The position numbers and the translations under genes were made by a program. A DNA stretch of 64,000 bases, from positions 124,001 through 188,000 of the forward strand of contig JANEZZ010001869.1 in NCBI GenBank assembly GCA_026122225.1, read 5' to 3'. The DNA comes from Heloderma charlesbogerti. Its lineage: Eukaryota > Chordata > Lepidosauria > Squamata > Helodermatidae. The notes under the pieces were generated by a model. That model was not told the DNA's origin and did not search any database. It saw only the letters and a list, made by a program, of their open reading frames with translations. Below are positions 11,528 to 23,845 of this stretch, one piece after another (position 1 is the stretch's first letter; each line of letters opens with the position of its first letter).

Positions 11528-12480
11528 TAATTAATTACATTTTATACTGCCCAATAGCTGATCCCAATAGCTGAGGCTCTCTGGGTAGTTCACAACAATT
11601 AAAACCATAAAATACAACATGATAAAACATGATATAAAATTTTTGAAGTGGAAAAATACCACTTGCATTGTTAGCATGGGAATGTGTTGCTGAGATGCCG
11701 AGAGTCTCATAGGCAAAAAGTGATTGAATTAGTGCTAGAGAAGGTGGCTGAGTCACAATGCCTAACTTACTGCGGATGAGTCACAATGCCTAACAGGGCC
11801 CTTGTCTTTGGAAACCGGAAAACTTCCTTTGAAGGAAGGTTGTAGCCCATTAACTCAGAGCAGCACCAAATACTGACCAAAGCCTACGTCATGGGCCTTG
11901 TTTACTTGTTTGTATAAATACCAAAGTCACCTACTGTTCTGGGTTCAGTCCCGAGGGGCCACGTTGGCAACGTTTGACTGTACCACACCTTGGTGTTCTG
12001 GTAATAAACATCCACTCAAACAAAAAGTCGGTGTCTGTTCTCTGGCTGCGCCCAACAGAAGGGTAAAATTCTGCAACACTTTAAAAGTACCATGTAAAAC
12101 CCAGCAGCAGTTACAGCCCAGGGAAAACCTGGGTGACAAGGTGCATTTTTAGGAGGCATTTGAAAGATGCCACATTTTCTGCCTCCCGAACTGCACAGGG
12201 GAGAGTTTTCCAGAGAGTGGATGTTGCTACAGAGAAGGCTGCTGTCAGGTTTCTTCATGGCGACGTTCTTGGTGTTTTGGAATTACCAGCAAGGCCTCCT
12301 CTGAAGATCTTAAAAGTTGCCTGGGTATATATAAGGGAAGGCGGTCTTCTAGGTATCCTGGTCCCATGTTGTTTAGGGCTTTGTATGATAATAACATAAC
12401 CTTGTATGTGGCTTGGTAGCTAATGATTTGTAGCAGATGTGTAGTTTGGACCCAGGCACATGTTTGATTGCCCTGGGAGC
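11528..12480 (-). mobile_element. L2/CR1-type LINE fragment, with gap
   Basis: It begins with the reverse of an L2-type 3' end (ttatactgcccaatagctga, gaggctctctgggtagttca). After a divergent stretch the family's upstream region follows at about 12130-12480 (gagttttccagagagtggat, gaaggcggtcttctaggta, tggtcccatgttgtttaggg). The middle, about 11700-12120, is not assigned. Confidence 0.6.
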
Positions 12481-12761
12481 CATTTCAGCAGCAGAAAGAG
12501 GAAGAAAAACAGACTCTTTCCACAACGTGCCACAGAAAGCCAATATGACTGGAACATTGGTTTGGTTTTCCTGGAAAAGAAAATGGAGGTAGGGGTTGGA
12601 ATTCAGTATTTTGATAACTTCCCTACAATAGGGAATTGAGGATGTCTGGGATGACTAGAAATAAGTGACTTCACAAGAGTTTTCACTGTGTGTGTGTGCG
12701 TGAACTACAGTATAGCCTTGTTCAGGTATTCACTCCATATGATTAAGGTTATACATTATTG

Positions 12762-12862
12762 GTGTGTGTGTGTGGGGGGGGGAAGCCTACATGCAGAAAG
12801 CAGGCACCTCTCTACAGACCTGCCCTCTACACACATACACACACACACACACACACACATGT
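12762..12862 (+). repeat. (TG)n, G-run and (AC)n microsatellites
   Basis: A TG run with a G9 stretch (12762-12782), and (AC)n at about 12835-12860. Confidence 0.9.
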
Positions 12863-12994
12863 GGATGGCATGGGTGTGGAGGGGTGAAGGCAGGGGGTCA
12901 GCAGGTGTGCCCCTGCTCTCTTCCATGCAATTATTACTCATGAGGGATGAACACCAGAACAGAGCATCTCTTTCTGGAATAATTGCCAGAGGGG

Positions 12995-13172
12995 CAGCCG
13001 TGTTAGCCTGTTGCAGCAAAAACATCAAACGAGCCTTGTGGCACCTTCAAAACTAACACCTGTATTCCTTCTAGTGTAAGTTTTCATGGACACGACAGCT
13101 TGTGCCAGAATGAATAAATGTGTTAGTCGTTAAGATGCCACAACACTCTTTTGCTGTTCTTTCTGGACTGTA
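12995..13172. repeat. Inverted pair of a sauropsid dispersed repeat
   Basis: The left arm has gccgtgttagcctgttgcag and ccttgtggcacctt. The right arm inverted has aaagaacagcaaaagagtgt and gttgtggcatcttaacgac. The arms meet in cttctagtgtaagttttcat. The unit is one I recall from reptile genomes but cannot name. Confidence 0.65.
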
Positions 13173-13373
13173 GCTTCAATAGCGAGGTGAGAATCCCTTA
13201 CCTCTTTGAATGGATTGACAGTATCAATGCTAGGACAATTTCACCTTTGTCAATCCATTCAATTTTCTAAATGTAGGGACGGGGGGTAGGGTGGGGCTAT
13301 GGATAGAATTGCAGTTCTGCCCTATAAACCTAATGGTGAGATTTTATTAGTGGCGTGTTTCTTCTACATACAG

Positions 13374-13560
13374 AGGAACATGGGAAGCTGCCATATGCTG
13401 AGTCAGACCCTGGGTCCATCTAACCCATTATTGTTGACACTGACTGGCAGCAGCTCTCCAGGCTTTCAGGCAGGATTTTTTCCCCCAGCCCTACCTGGAG
13501 GTGCTGGGGATTGAACCGGAGACCTCCTGCATGCAAAGCAGGTGCTCTACCACTGAGATG
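13374..13560 (-). mobile_element. tRNA-Ala-headed SINE with CR1-like tail
   Basis: On the minus strand the head reads ctcagtggtagagcacctgc and then ggttcaatccccagcacc, which are the A and B box regions of tRNA-Ala. The tail reads gatggacccagggtctgact, then tcccatgttcct, as in CR1 3' ends. It is a SINE, not a tRNA gene: there is no acceptor stem closure. Confidence 0.8.
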
Positions 13561-13948
13561 TCCGTGTTTTATGATGGAGTTTTAAACCAGAGTGTTAGCT
13601 TCTTTGAGTATAAATAATAAAAAAGCAGGATCTATATATCTCCATATATGTATATATACTGGAGACATGAGTATGTATATGTCCTGGAGGCTTGAATATG
13701 GATTCTCTTTAGGGGGCATAGCTATGGGAGTGGCCCATGATGAGCTCCTGCTCTTCAAAATTTACCACTACAGCAAAAAAGAAGCTAAGAGTCTCTTCAT
13801 GTACTTGTTTACACGGAGGTAACAATGAAGGAAACAAGTACATACCTGAGAGTGGGATAATGGCTTTGGGTAAGTAGTAAACATTGTCTTTTTGTGTTGT
13901 TAAAGGCAATGGTCTCTTACTGGAAATAACAAAAGAGATAATGACCTG

Positions 13949-14406
13949 GTTTGAATGTAACTATAAACCATGGTTTAATTAACCATGGTTTCTTGAATTG
14001 TGGGTTGTCGTTATGTGCAAACTCGGAACTATGAGTTAACTATGAGTTATTAACCATGAACAACTGATGAAGAGAACCCATCATTTGTTGTTGGATTGTG
14101 AACTGTGTGTTGTTTAAACCATGGGTGTGTTGTTATGTGTGAATCCAGAATTGTGGGCTGTTCATGGGTTGTTTCACCAGGCTACAGAGGCAGTGGGCAA
14201 GAGCAGTAAAAACAAAAACAAAAAACCAGCCTCTTTACATGTTACTACTGCAGCTGGGATATAGGGAGGAAGCAGGTGAAGGAGGAGGGAAACAACCCAG
14301 AGACTGAGGAAACAAACCATGGTTCATTTGATCATCTACCAGACAAACTTTGGGTAGGGCAACAAACCGTGGTTTAAATAAATGTGTAACATGCGAACCA
14401 GGCCAT
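13949..14406 (+). mobile_element. ~450-bp non-autonomous DNA transposon, copy 1
   Basis: The ends acctggtttgaatgtaac and aacatgcgaaccaggcc are inverted. The interior holds repeated aaccatggtt words and cagtgggcaagagcag. An opposite-oriented relative lies at 62101-62530. Confidence 0.75.
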
Positions 14407-15738
14407 TAAGTAGTCTGGAGGTGGAAAAAATACTTACTTGTGATGGTGAAATTCCTTTGTAATATGTAAATAATAGCTAATGATAAAACACCTTGTATCT
14501 TTTTGAATTTTTGTTAACCTCTCCATTTATGTTCTTTTCCAGAGAGGCTGCCTCAAAGACCAGACCCCTTTTGAAAGGCAGGTGCTGTTAGGAGTTTGTT
14601 GTCTCATTTACTGTAAATGGGTCTATCACCCTTTTGCCTTAAAGAGATGACTGATTAGAGCCTGGGATTTGTCAAAAGAACACAGATGTTCTTTTAATGA
14701 CTGTAGATGATCCCCTGAATGGGCAATTCACCTGCAGATCTGGACTCTGGGACAAGTGTGTGGCAGACTGTGTGTAAGAAAAAGCTGTTTGCGCAGTGTG
14801 TGTGTGTATCTCGGATCTGTTGACTTGTAAGAGGGCCTCTTTGTTTCCACCTATGCTCTGCTTGTATATTTACAAACTAGCAAATCGTAGGAAGTCTCAC
14901 CCAGGCTTTTGCATTGTTGTGTGTGCACATGCTATCCCCACTTCCCAGATTGGTTTCAGGGAGCAGTAAGGGTAGCATGTGCACACTGGATGGGGCCAAG
15001 CAGACTTAATTTTTACTGGCTAGTATCACCCATGGTAGGAAGTGGCTTTAGCCCACATCTCAGTGGTGCAACCCTTCACTTTCTCCCACATAAGTAAACA
15101 GTTCATACTCACTCCTGTGTGGATACTTTAGATGTTGGTCTCCTGAATACAAACCTGAGGGCAACAACGGCCTGCCACCAGAGACAGTGGGTGACCAGCC
15201 TTCACTGACATGGATCTTGCAGGGGTGTTGCATCCATGGGGAGGTCTTGCAACATACAAACTTTTGATCCCCGCATGCCCCCCCCAATGACAGGCATTGT
15301 CACGTACATAAAAGCCAATCCCATGAGTGAGCCCCATCTCTTCAGCCCAGTCAAATGCCAGGAATTCATCCAGGGGCCCATCTACATGGGAGGTTTTCTC
15401 AGATGCTGCTGTGGCTTAAAGTCATTAGGGACACATGACGTCATGACCACTCTGTAGCCACCCTGAACTTTACCTGTGGGGAAGCTGCATTTCTGCAGAG
15501 TACTTTTACTCTGTTGTTGTTTTTTAATTTGGCTCCCCTGCAGTTGAGCTGCTGTGATCCCATCCCTCTGCTTTAAGTTCAGTATGATTGGGGAATACCT
15601 AGGGGTGTGTCTTTCACCTGGTCATTAGCACCCCTGCCTTTCCAGTACATCAAAACCCTAGAGTGCTCTTTTGAGCCTTCAGAATCGCCCTGCACTCCCA
15701 TTTTGCCAGTGGGAGTAATTAGCCTGTGTGATGATGAA
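14407..15738. other. Non-coding, unassigned
   Basis: No gene or clear repeat recognised. Confidence 0.4.
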
Positions 15739-15822
15739 CTTCTCTGATGTTTGCATTACTTTGCTTCCCTGATGTTGTGTTAAATCACTTCCCTGATATT
15801 GTGTAAGGTCACTTCTCTGATG
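15739..15822 (+). repeat. Degenerate 24-25-bp tandem repeat, ~3.5 copies
   Basis: cttctctgatg or cttccctgat recurs at 15739, 15764, 15788 and 15812. Confidence 0.75.
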
Positions 15823-15879
15823 CATAAGAGCTTTATTGCAGTAGTGATCAGGCGAGGTCTCGGGATCAAGGCAGCCTGT

Positions 15880-16315
15880 CATTGTGAGCAGGGAGAAAGT
15901 GCCCAGAGAAGGGGAAAGGGGGGCAGCTTTAATTCCGTGACAGTTTCCTGCAATGAGGAGAAATGGGGGGGTACTTTCACAGGGAGCCTTCAGATGCTGC
16001 ACTCAAGAATTGGGGATTTTGGCTTCTTCAGGCAAAAGCACGCACATTGGGGGAAAAGTGGAGAGAGGAATAACTCCTTGACAGTTTGCTGGAATGGAGC
16101 AGAATGGGAGGGGGATGCTCTCAGGGGGAGCCTTCAGATGCTGCACTTGAGAACTGGGGATTTTGGCTTCTTCAGGGAAATCTGTGCACATTGGGAAAAA
16201 GGGGGTGGGAGCAATAACTGCAACAATTTGCTGGAATGGGGTGAAATTGGGGTGGTGGCCTGTTCTCATAGGAAGCCTTCAGATGCTGAACTGAATATTT
16301 GGGTTGTTTTTAGAG
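15880..16315 (+). repeat. 144-bp tandem repeat, ~3 copies
   Basis: ggagccttcagatgctgcac or variants recurs at 15983, 16127 and 16271, exactly 144 bp apart. A partial earlier unit lies at about 15880-15982. Each unit has ggggattttggcttcttcag and acagtttgctggaatgg. Confidence 0.88.
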
Positions 16316-16452
16316 AATTGTGAATTAGTTGCTCTCCATTCATCATAATGTAGTAGCAGGGTGGAAACTGGACATGGGCCAGGAAACAAGCCTCTCTCAT
16401 TAGTTGAGCAGCCTCTGCCCAGTTGATGATGTTCAGTTCTACTCCCCTCACC

Positions 16453-16880
16453 TAGGGATAGGAGAGAATTTCTCCCCGAAACTTCGGGGGGCCAAGCACC
16501 AATGCATTCGGTCCTCCGAAGGTTGTTCGGGGAGAACTCCTCCGCCCCCCTGCCCCCCCCGGGATGGGACTTACCTTTCACGAATGTCCCTCCCGGCAGC
16601 GGGTCCCGGCAGCGGTTCGGCAGGTCTTCGTCAGGGGTGGGGGCGGCAGCCGGTCTTTCGACCGGCTGCTGCCACCGCCATTACAAGCAAAGTAAAAAAA
16701 AAAAAACGCCCCTGTGATAGGCTACGTAGGAGACGGGGCGCTTCTCCCCGGCCTGAATTTCGGCCGGGCGAGGAGGGAAGCCTCCCCCCGCAGCCTGAAC
16801 TTCGGGGGGAGCAGCGAAGCGCCTCCCCCCCATCGCGAAGCAAGCTGCGAGACCAGGTAAGTGACTTTCGTGCACCCCTA
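16453..16880. mobile_element. GC-rich hAT-like non-autonomous element with 8-bp TSD
   Basis: 428 bp bounded by tagggat and its imperfect inverse gcacccct-a, flanked on both sides by ccctcacc (16445-16452 and 16881-16888). The 8-bp duplication is the hAT signature. The interior is GC-rich with an A13 run and local palindromes (cttcgggggg words, ccggtctttcgaccgg). Confidence 0.75.
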
Positions 16881-17599
16881 CCCTCACCCCATCCAGAAGT
16901 GTGTTCCTTTCAAGCTCTGTGTGACCTGTGAAAACCAGATTTTAAAGGTACGGTACACTCGGCTTATCTTGCTTCTTGTGTCCCTGACAGACCAAAGCCG
17001 ATTCCATGAAAATCCAGATAACACTCCAATGCGCTTCTCATTCTGTTGTCATGAAGATCCCCCCCCTGCCCCCACCATTCAGCTCTTGGATTGTTTAGGG
17101 CTGTCTCCTCTTCTAGCAATGTAAGGTACATTGTCTGATAGGTGAAGGGGAAGAGAGAGAAAAGCTGAAGAGGAAGGGGAGGGAAAAACGAGCTGAAGAG
17201 GGGTGGGTGAACAACCTGAACCATGTAGAATTAGGAAAGGGAAGTACATTTCCTTCACCCAAATGTTACCTCCCTTATCCCAAATATAAAATTGATGGTT
17301 CATTAGCTAGAATTCCAGTAATGCTGATCTGAGTTAAATAGTAGGTGTAGCCTTCCACAAATGTGATAGATTACTAGTCCTTTACATTTGAATCCATAAG
17401 AAAGAAAGCAGGAAAACCTATGTGAAAGAATGGATCCCATATTTTGGGCACTCCCCCATCCTATTCAGCTTAGCAGCTTCATCAATACTATGGTTTCCCT
17501 GGAAACATACAAGGGTACCAGCCAAAGTCTCTGTCTTCCCTCATCCGCCTGCCCATTTCCCTATCTTTTGCTACAAGTCTGACAAATCCTTCAAAGTGA

Positions 17600-17730
17600 A
17601 ATGTTCTATTTATTTATAATACTTATTTCTATCCCACCTTTCAGAATAAAATCCTACCGAGGCAGCTTACAAGAAAGACAACCACACATTAATAAAACCC
17701 ACTATGAAATAATATTAAAATAACAACTCA
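17600..17730 (-). mobile_element. LINE 3' end (L2-like), reversed
   Basis: ttatttctatcccacctttc followed by gaggcagcttacaagaaaga is the reverse of the usual L2-type reptilian 3' end. Confidence 0.55.
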
Positions 17731-18334
17731 TAAGGATACGTCCCACAGGGCAATGTATGGCATTTTTGATCATCCTGTTGTACACCACCCTGGTATCTGC
17801 AAGGATGAGGGGCAGCTGAAAAAGATATTTAATAATTAATTAATAATAATGCCCCCACTTTTTTTATTTGAAGTGTAAAGAAGGCAATAGACTTCAGACT
17901 AAAAATAATTTAGAGTTAACGTGTGTCTATTAACAACTGCCATAAAGTATCTCAGCATTTTTATAGGACCTGAGATGATGTTTGTCTTAATTGCTGCTCA
18001 CAAAAGTTTTTTTTAAAACCATGTTCTGCCGCTTTTTAACTGAAAGAAGAAAACAATGAGAAAGCTACATGGGATGCATACCAAAGCATTTAACTTGTTT
18101 ATTTTCCTGAATGGGAGGTTTGATGCAAGATGAAGGAAGGCTACTGGTGCGTGTGTGGAGGGGGGAGGACAGTGGCTGTCCAGTACAGACAGTTGTAGAG
18201 GCTAATGTGGTGATTGGGCCACTACTTTAAATGACTAGGATTTTTAAGATTAGAAACATTCCCAGAAGATAGGTCTTTCAACAGTTTTTGACCATGATAG
18301 CTAAATGGAACCTCCATGTTCCAAGGCAGCCGAT

Positions 18335-18391
18335 CTTTGAATTCCAGATGCTAGGGACATGCAACAACACTTTCAGTGCCCTGCTTGTGAG
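18335..18391 (+). mobile_element. CR1 3' end, left part of an interrupted copy
   Basis: ...tgccctgcttgtgag matches the CR1 3' region and continues at 19306. It is split by the hAT-like element at 18392-19297. Confidence 0.7.
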
Positions 18392-19297
18392 TAGGGCTGT
18401 GCACCACTTCAGCCCGAAGCCCAAGTTCCGAGTCGAAGCAGGGTGCTTTGGGCTGCTTCGGGCTGCCTCCAAGTCAAGGCAGAGGGGGCACGAAGTGGCC
18501 CAAAGTGAAGCTGGCCACTCTGAAGCACTTCCGTGTACTTTGGTGTGATCCAGAGGCCCAGCTGCCTTGCTGCCGCCCAGCCTCCTTGCGCCGCCCAGCC
18601 CCCAGTTCCTTAAAAGTGGCTCCCCCATTCCCTGGAACAATAAGACAGCTCCCGGCACACACCCAGAGGGCCTAGGAGCTGGCAGCAGCAACGGCTCCTT
18701 CGGCAGCACCAGCAGCCGCCCGCCCACATTGTGAGCTGCTGCCACTGGCCTGACTCAAGCCCTCACTGGCTCCTCACAAGCAAGGAGCCCGTGAAGGCTT
18801 GAGCAGAGACAGCAGTCATCCTCCAACCAGGTGCCCTCCCCTCCTTGCAAGGAAGGGAGAGGGCGCATTTTGGAGGGCAACTCCTGCCCTCCTGCCTGTC
18901 CAGTCTGCATTGTCTCCTTCTGTGCAAGGAAGGAGGCTGTGCAGGCTTGACAGGCGGCCGGTGTCTCCCGCCAATCCCCTGTTCTTCCCTCTTTGCAAAG
19001 AGGGCAGAACAGGCGGTTGGCAGGCTGCAATGGGGCACCACTGGCAGCAGCTCCCCCAGCAGCAGCTTCCCTGGTGGCAGCGATCCCCCCCCACGGAACA
19101 AGGGTCCAGGTAAGGAGCTGAGGGCTGGGTGGCATGTTGGGGGGGGCAAAGCAGGATTCGGATGCCTGAATCCTGCTTCAGCTTCATAGGCCAAGGTGAG
19201 CTGGGGCCCCCCCGAATCAGCCCGAGCCAAATCGGGCCCACCTCGGAAGCCCCAAAGCGGCTTCCAAGTCGGATCGAGAGGTCCATACACAGCTCTA
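18392..19297. mobile_element. hAT-like non-autonomous element inside CR1
   Basis: 906 bp with ends tagggctgtgcac and acacagctcta, flanked by the perfect 8-bp duplication cttgtgag (18384-18391 and 19298-19305). The interior is GC-rich and repetitive. Ends are shared with 28211-28897. Confidence 0.88.
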
Positions 19298-19305
19298 CTT
19301 GTGAG

Positions 19306-19382
19306 CTTCTCAGAAATGTCTGGCAGGTTGCCAGACTAGTTGGGCCTTGGCCCATTCTGGCAAGGCAGTTCTTATGTAGGAT
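19306..19382 (+). mobile_element. CR1 3' end, right part
   Basis: cttctcagaaatgtctggca, then ccagactagttgggccttgg and cagttcttatg, the CR1 terminus. Confidence 0.7.
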
Positions 19383-22300
19383 TGATCTATATTCCAATAG
19401 TACGACTAGTAATACCAACTCATGAGTAAGCTGCTTCGCAGATGCCATGCACATCATGCTCGAATCCTTTCGATCGTGTCTTAGCGGTGAGGTTCCCCTG
19501 CCTTTTTACAGGATGAAGGCAGGGAACTCTGACACCTGTACTCAGAATGGAGCGGAGGTGTGTAGGGCTAGAATGGTGTTATTTCCTACGTTCACAGGAC
19601 AGGAGCGGCAAGGAAGGAGCAGCCAAGGGCCAATTGACAAGATGTCAGCTCTTGCCTTTGGCTATTTTATGATCCAAAGAGCTTTCGAAACTCCCATTGT
19701 CAGACAAGCGCCTCTGACCCTGGCTGCTCGCTGCCTCTGATACATGCTATAAGGTGGAAGATATCTTACTCTGCCTTCTCTGTCTTTGACAGGGACTCAT
19801 TTCATTTGTCTGACCCCTCACCCCCGCACCCGATTCATTTTTATCTTCCAGATTTCACAGAAGATGTGGAAATCTCAAAACACGGACAACTTAAAAAAAA
19901 CAAAATCTACACATTTGCTTATTATCTGGTATTTAATTAAATGTATAATGTTTCAGACACTACTTTGCAGTGGCACTACATGGAGAGGGAAGGCTGATGG
20001 TTAATACTTAGTTGTGCTTCTGATAAAACTGAAAATACCTCTCTCTGACTACCCCACCGCCATTTCTTGCTCCGCCTCATCAGAAGAAGCCAGCCAGGGT
20101 CAATGAATGGCCCTGAGGGAAAAAAGAAAAAGGAAGGACAGCTCTTGTGAGAGAGAATGGTGATGTGCTTGTTGCTATGCATTTGCGGGGTGGCGGGGAG
20201 CGCGCGCTCTCTCTCTCTCTGAGCCTTGGAACTGATCTATGTAGCGATTGATTGAACTTAGGACTCTCTATGGAAACAGTTTGTTAGAGGCAAAAACACA
20301 CACCGTTTTTATCCTCGCATGAAACCATTTAAAAAATAACATAAAAAGACTCTCTAATGATATGAAGCTTGAACTGCTGAGCCACCACTCACAAACAAGA
20401 GCGGCTGCCTTACTTTGATCTGTTGGCAAGCACATGACAAAGCTTTTGTGTGGAGAGATGCAGCAAAATGTCTGCATGCAAACGAGGAGCTGGGGCAGTG
20501 TTAAACCACCCCGTTATGAAATTTCTCCTGTTCCTTTCTGGGCAGACTCCATCAGCTGTGGTTTCCCTTTGCTGCTCTTTTGGAGCCCACAAACCTTCTC
20601 AAAGGCCAGTGTTAGAGGTCACCGGGGCTGTTTTCAGCCTTCATCCTCTCTTCGCTGTCTATCTCTCTCCTCCCCACAGTTTTAAAAACAATTTTGTTAT
20701 TATTCTCAGCTTCTCAGTGTTAGGGAACGGCTCTCAAGGCATGAGGCGGACTTGTCTGTTGCATGTGCTAAGCATCTCTTCCCCCTCCTTGCCTCCCAGT
20801 GTGTCTCTTATTGGTAGAAGATAGTGTGCCATTCCCACCTTTCACTCCACCCCAAATTAGTGTCCTGCACTCTTTCTAGGGCAGAGTCTCAATGGAGCTA
20901 TCCTCAGTTGTCCTCCTTGAAGATTTGGCTTCTCAAGGATGCTGCAAATCCATGCAGTCCTCATATTTTGCTTTGCTTTTTATTGGGTAGCTCCAAGGCT
21001 ATAAAAGACAACAGTAACCACTGCCAATTTGGAGGAGGATTTCCAACGAAGTGTTGCAGGGTGGAGTGTTCCTGTTCAGTATTCCAGCCAGCCATGTCCT
21101 CACCTTCTGCTGCTGTTTTCTATTCCCTCCCTGCTGCCCCAATGCACTCCACAATCAATGGCCACTGAGCATACTCATTCCTCATTTGGCTATTTTGGGT
21201 GGGGTAGGGAGTTACCCTCATAGGGTTTCCCTAAATATTTTTGTACTTCTGCAAATCTTGGGGTTCCCCTGAGCATGCTGACACCTCCCTCTCTTTCTCC
21301 CAGAGCCTTGCATTGGCTGCAATCCTGTTGGCATTCACCAGCTGAGTCTGCTACTAGAGGGAGTGATTATAGTACCTATGAGTTCTTTTCCGCCCTATAT
21401 GGAATTCCTCAAGTTTATGTTGCAATGTTTGAAGAGGAGGGAGGCATAATACAAGTTTATGCCATTTCACTATATTTATTTGGAACAGCTATGCTATATC
21501 AGGGTTCCCAGCCCTGTGTTTTCTTCTTAAGGCATATGTGAGAGGTGGGATGCAGGGCACTTATAAAGGAGAATCAGCAGAAAGGAGGAGGTGCTTAATT
21601 GCTCTTGCCTACCCAGCTCTTTTAAATCATTTTTTCCCACAGCCAGACTCCCAAACCAGGAGTAAGCCCAGCTGAGAGGAAGACAACTTTGGGGAGGGAG
21701 TATTTGCTGGGGAGAATCAGCGGGAATGAGAGGAGGTAAGCACCCCTCCCTCCTGTCTTTCATTTCTTCCCTGTAAGTGGCCTTCCCTGCCCTGGTTTTG
21801 CATTATCTTGGCAAATGCAGCTTTAGGAACTCTGGTTTCCAGGCATAACCTGTGTAGTAGTAGCTATACCTAGTGGCGATAATATCTCAGGATCAGAATT
21901 ATTTGTATTTATTTAGGTGATCGGTCATATGATTTTGGTTTCATAAACATTAAACTAAGTTACATGAGAACAATGATATAAGCAGTTATCATGATAACCA
22001 TCAACCACATGAAGAGCTGTACATTGTTGTCAGAGACCTGCCACTTCAAAGGTAAAAGATTTTTGGCAATATCCCTGCCACTGTTTGCTAATAAAAATTC
22101 CACTCTTTGTTAGTTGGGCCAGTAGTTTTTCCCATGCAGGAAATGTTCCAGGTATTTTCATCTTATGGGTTGAATTCACCTATGCACTCATGGAATAGTT
22201 TTAGCAGCGATGCAGTTCTGCAAAAACGTGGTAGCACAACATGCACAGATTGAAATTTGGTTTTAAAGTAAGAGTGCATAATATGCTGTGCAATGCTGTG

Positions 22301-22500
22301 CAAGTGCTCATGAAACCCAGTATGCTGAATCAGGATCATGGCATGAGCAGAATGGCACAATGCAATGGGAAAAGGAGTTGTTGCACTTGTACAGTATGCC
22401 TTCCACTCACGTAGGGCTGGATCCAACCCACTATCTTTGTAAATGAACCAGCAGAACAAATAATGAGATTAGTCCATCACTATTCTTTCAGCACATACAT
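19383..22500. other. Non-coding, unassigned
   Basis: No gene is seen. A CT run lies at 20206-20220. Confidence 0.4.
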
Positions 22501-22507
22501 ATATACA

Positions 22508-22764
22508 GTGACCAGGTTTGGATAAGCCCCAGCGCCCATGCGTGCCAAATTGAATATGCAACTCCTGCTTGGAGGTTGTTGTGTTGTGCAAACCCAGCTA
22601 ACGTAGTTTATGCATGGGACATAACGCTAAAACAGACCATGGGTTATGTGAGGGTTGTTTAAGGTGCATAACCCACACTTGCTGGGGTTGCACAACATGA
22701 CAACACCCAAAGAGGGGTTGCATATTCAAAATGGTGGCTGCACATGTCATGCAAACAGCCTAAG
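22508..22764. mobile_element. Palindromic MITE
   Basis: Left gaatatgcaactcctgcttg and right gaggggttgcatattc are inverted, as are the inner words gttgtgttgtgcaaaccc and ggttgcacaacatgacaac. Confidence 0.75.
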
Positions 22765-23217
22765 AATCTTAAGTGAAAGGGGTTTTTCCTGTAGCAGTCA
22801 TCTAATACAACAGTGGTAATTAACTGAAAACTAAGAGGTGTTAATGCTCTTCTAATGGAGTATTTGGAAAGAGTGTTGTTAGGTAACTAATTTGCAAATA
22901 TATAATACCATGAAGAAATGCTAACTTTCCTCAGCACTGGCAAACAATCGTGCTCGAAAACATCATTCAGCCTAATTTAAAATTGAGCCTTTTTAGCCAT
23001 ATCTACCTTTAATCCACATAAGTAATCCTGAGAAAAAAGATAAGATTAGAATTAAGATTTCATACTCGAGTGATGTTTTAATGAGCTTTTTTGTGGGGTG
23101 GGGGGAATTTGCTCTTGAAACAAAACTTGGGGAATCTGCCAACACCCCCCCATGGTTTGTAGTTTAATTCTTGAAAATATGCATCTGAATAAGAAATTAC
23201 TCCATTCCAGTTTTAAG

Positions 23218-23400
23218 TTGTTGTTGTTGTTGTTGTTCAGTCGTGTCTGACTCTTCGTGACCCCATGGACCATAGCACGCCAGGCCTTCCTGTCCTGCGC
23301 TCTCTCCCGCAGCATGCTCAAGTCCATGTTCATTGCATCAGTGATGCTATCTAGCCATCTCATCCTCTGCCGTCCCCTTCTCCTTTTGCCTTCAGTCTTT
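23218..23400 (-). mobile_element. 5'-truncated BovB 3' end
   Basis: A (GTT)n run followed by cagtcgtgtctgactcttcg is the reverse complement of the BovB 3' terminus. The match continues to 23400 and corresponds to the last ~180 bp of the element at 41583-44769 (RMRWLDSIT region on the minus strand). Flanks cagttttaag (left) and cagtttaag (right) look like a target duplication with one T of length difference. Confidence 0.88.
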
Positions 23401-23539
23401 CAGTTTAAGTAGTACTGAAAGGGTATTCTTAGGGACATGCAGAACTATTTTAAGTACTGCATTATGAGTACTTTCTAGTATGCATAAACCATGATGACCC
23501 CAAATTTCTGCCATATAAAGGAAGCCATTTGGCTCTGAA

Positions 23540-23796
23540 TGGGTTGGATCCAGGATTCACCTTCAACAAAAGGAAGAATTGACCTTTTGATTTGACCCAA
23601 TTGACAGAATTGACCTTCTGCTCAATTTTGGGGAGTTCCCCCTTGCCCCACCGCACAGCTCATCCCATTTAGCAGAGTCTCCTGAGTGTCTGTGTAGCAT
23701 TTTCAGGGGTCTGGAGAGGCTGCCCTGGGAAGGAGGGGGTGGGGAAGTCCATTTCCACCAGCACAGTTGATCCACTTTAAATCTACATCCAACCCA
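23540..23796 (+). mobile_element. ~250-bp TIR element, copy 1
   Basis: It starts gggttggatccagg and ends atctacatccaaccc (inverted ends). The interior has gcagagtctcctgagtgtct. It shares its layout with 31544-31786. Confidence 0.72.
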
Positions 23797-23845
23797 AGAT
23801 TTTTTAATAGGCCAGCCCAAGGCTTCCTTCACAAAGAGCTTTTAT

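Noticed and set aside
13207..13261. Perfect 14-bp inverted repeat as a microRNA-like hairpin
   Set aside because: The stem is short and the loop 27 nt. No further support.
13500..13560. tRNA-Ala gene on the minus strand
   Set aside because: A and B box regions are present, but there is no acceptor stem and it continues into a SINE body with a CR1-like tail.
15799..16323. 174-codon frame with internal repeats
   Set aside because: The protein repeats simply reflect the 144-bp tandem repeat (144 is divisible by 3). No start context or family match.
18755..19457. Several overlapping 100-210-codon frames on both strands
   Set aside because: They arise from the GC-rich interior of the hAT-like element, where stops are rare by composition, and cross its borders.
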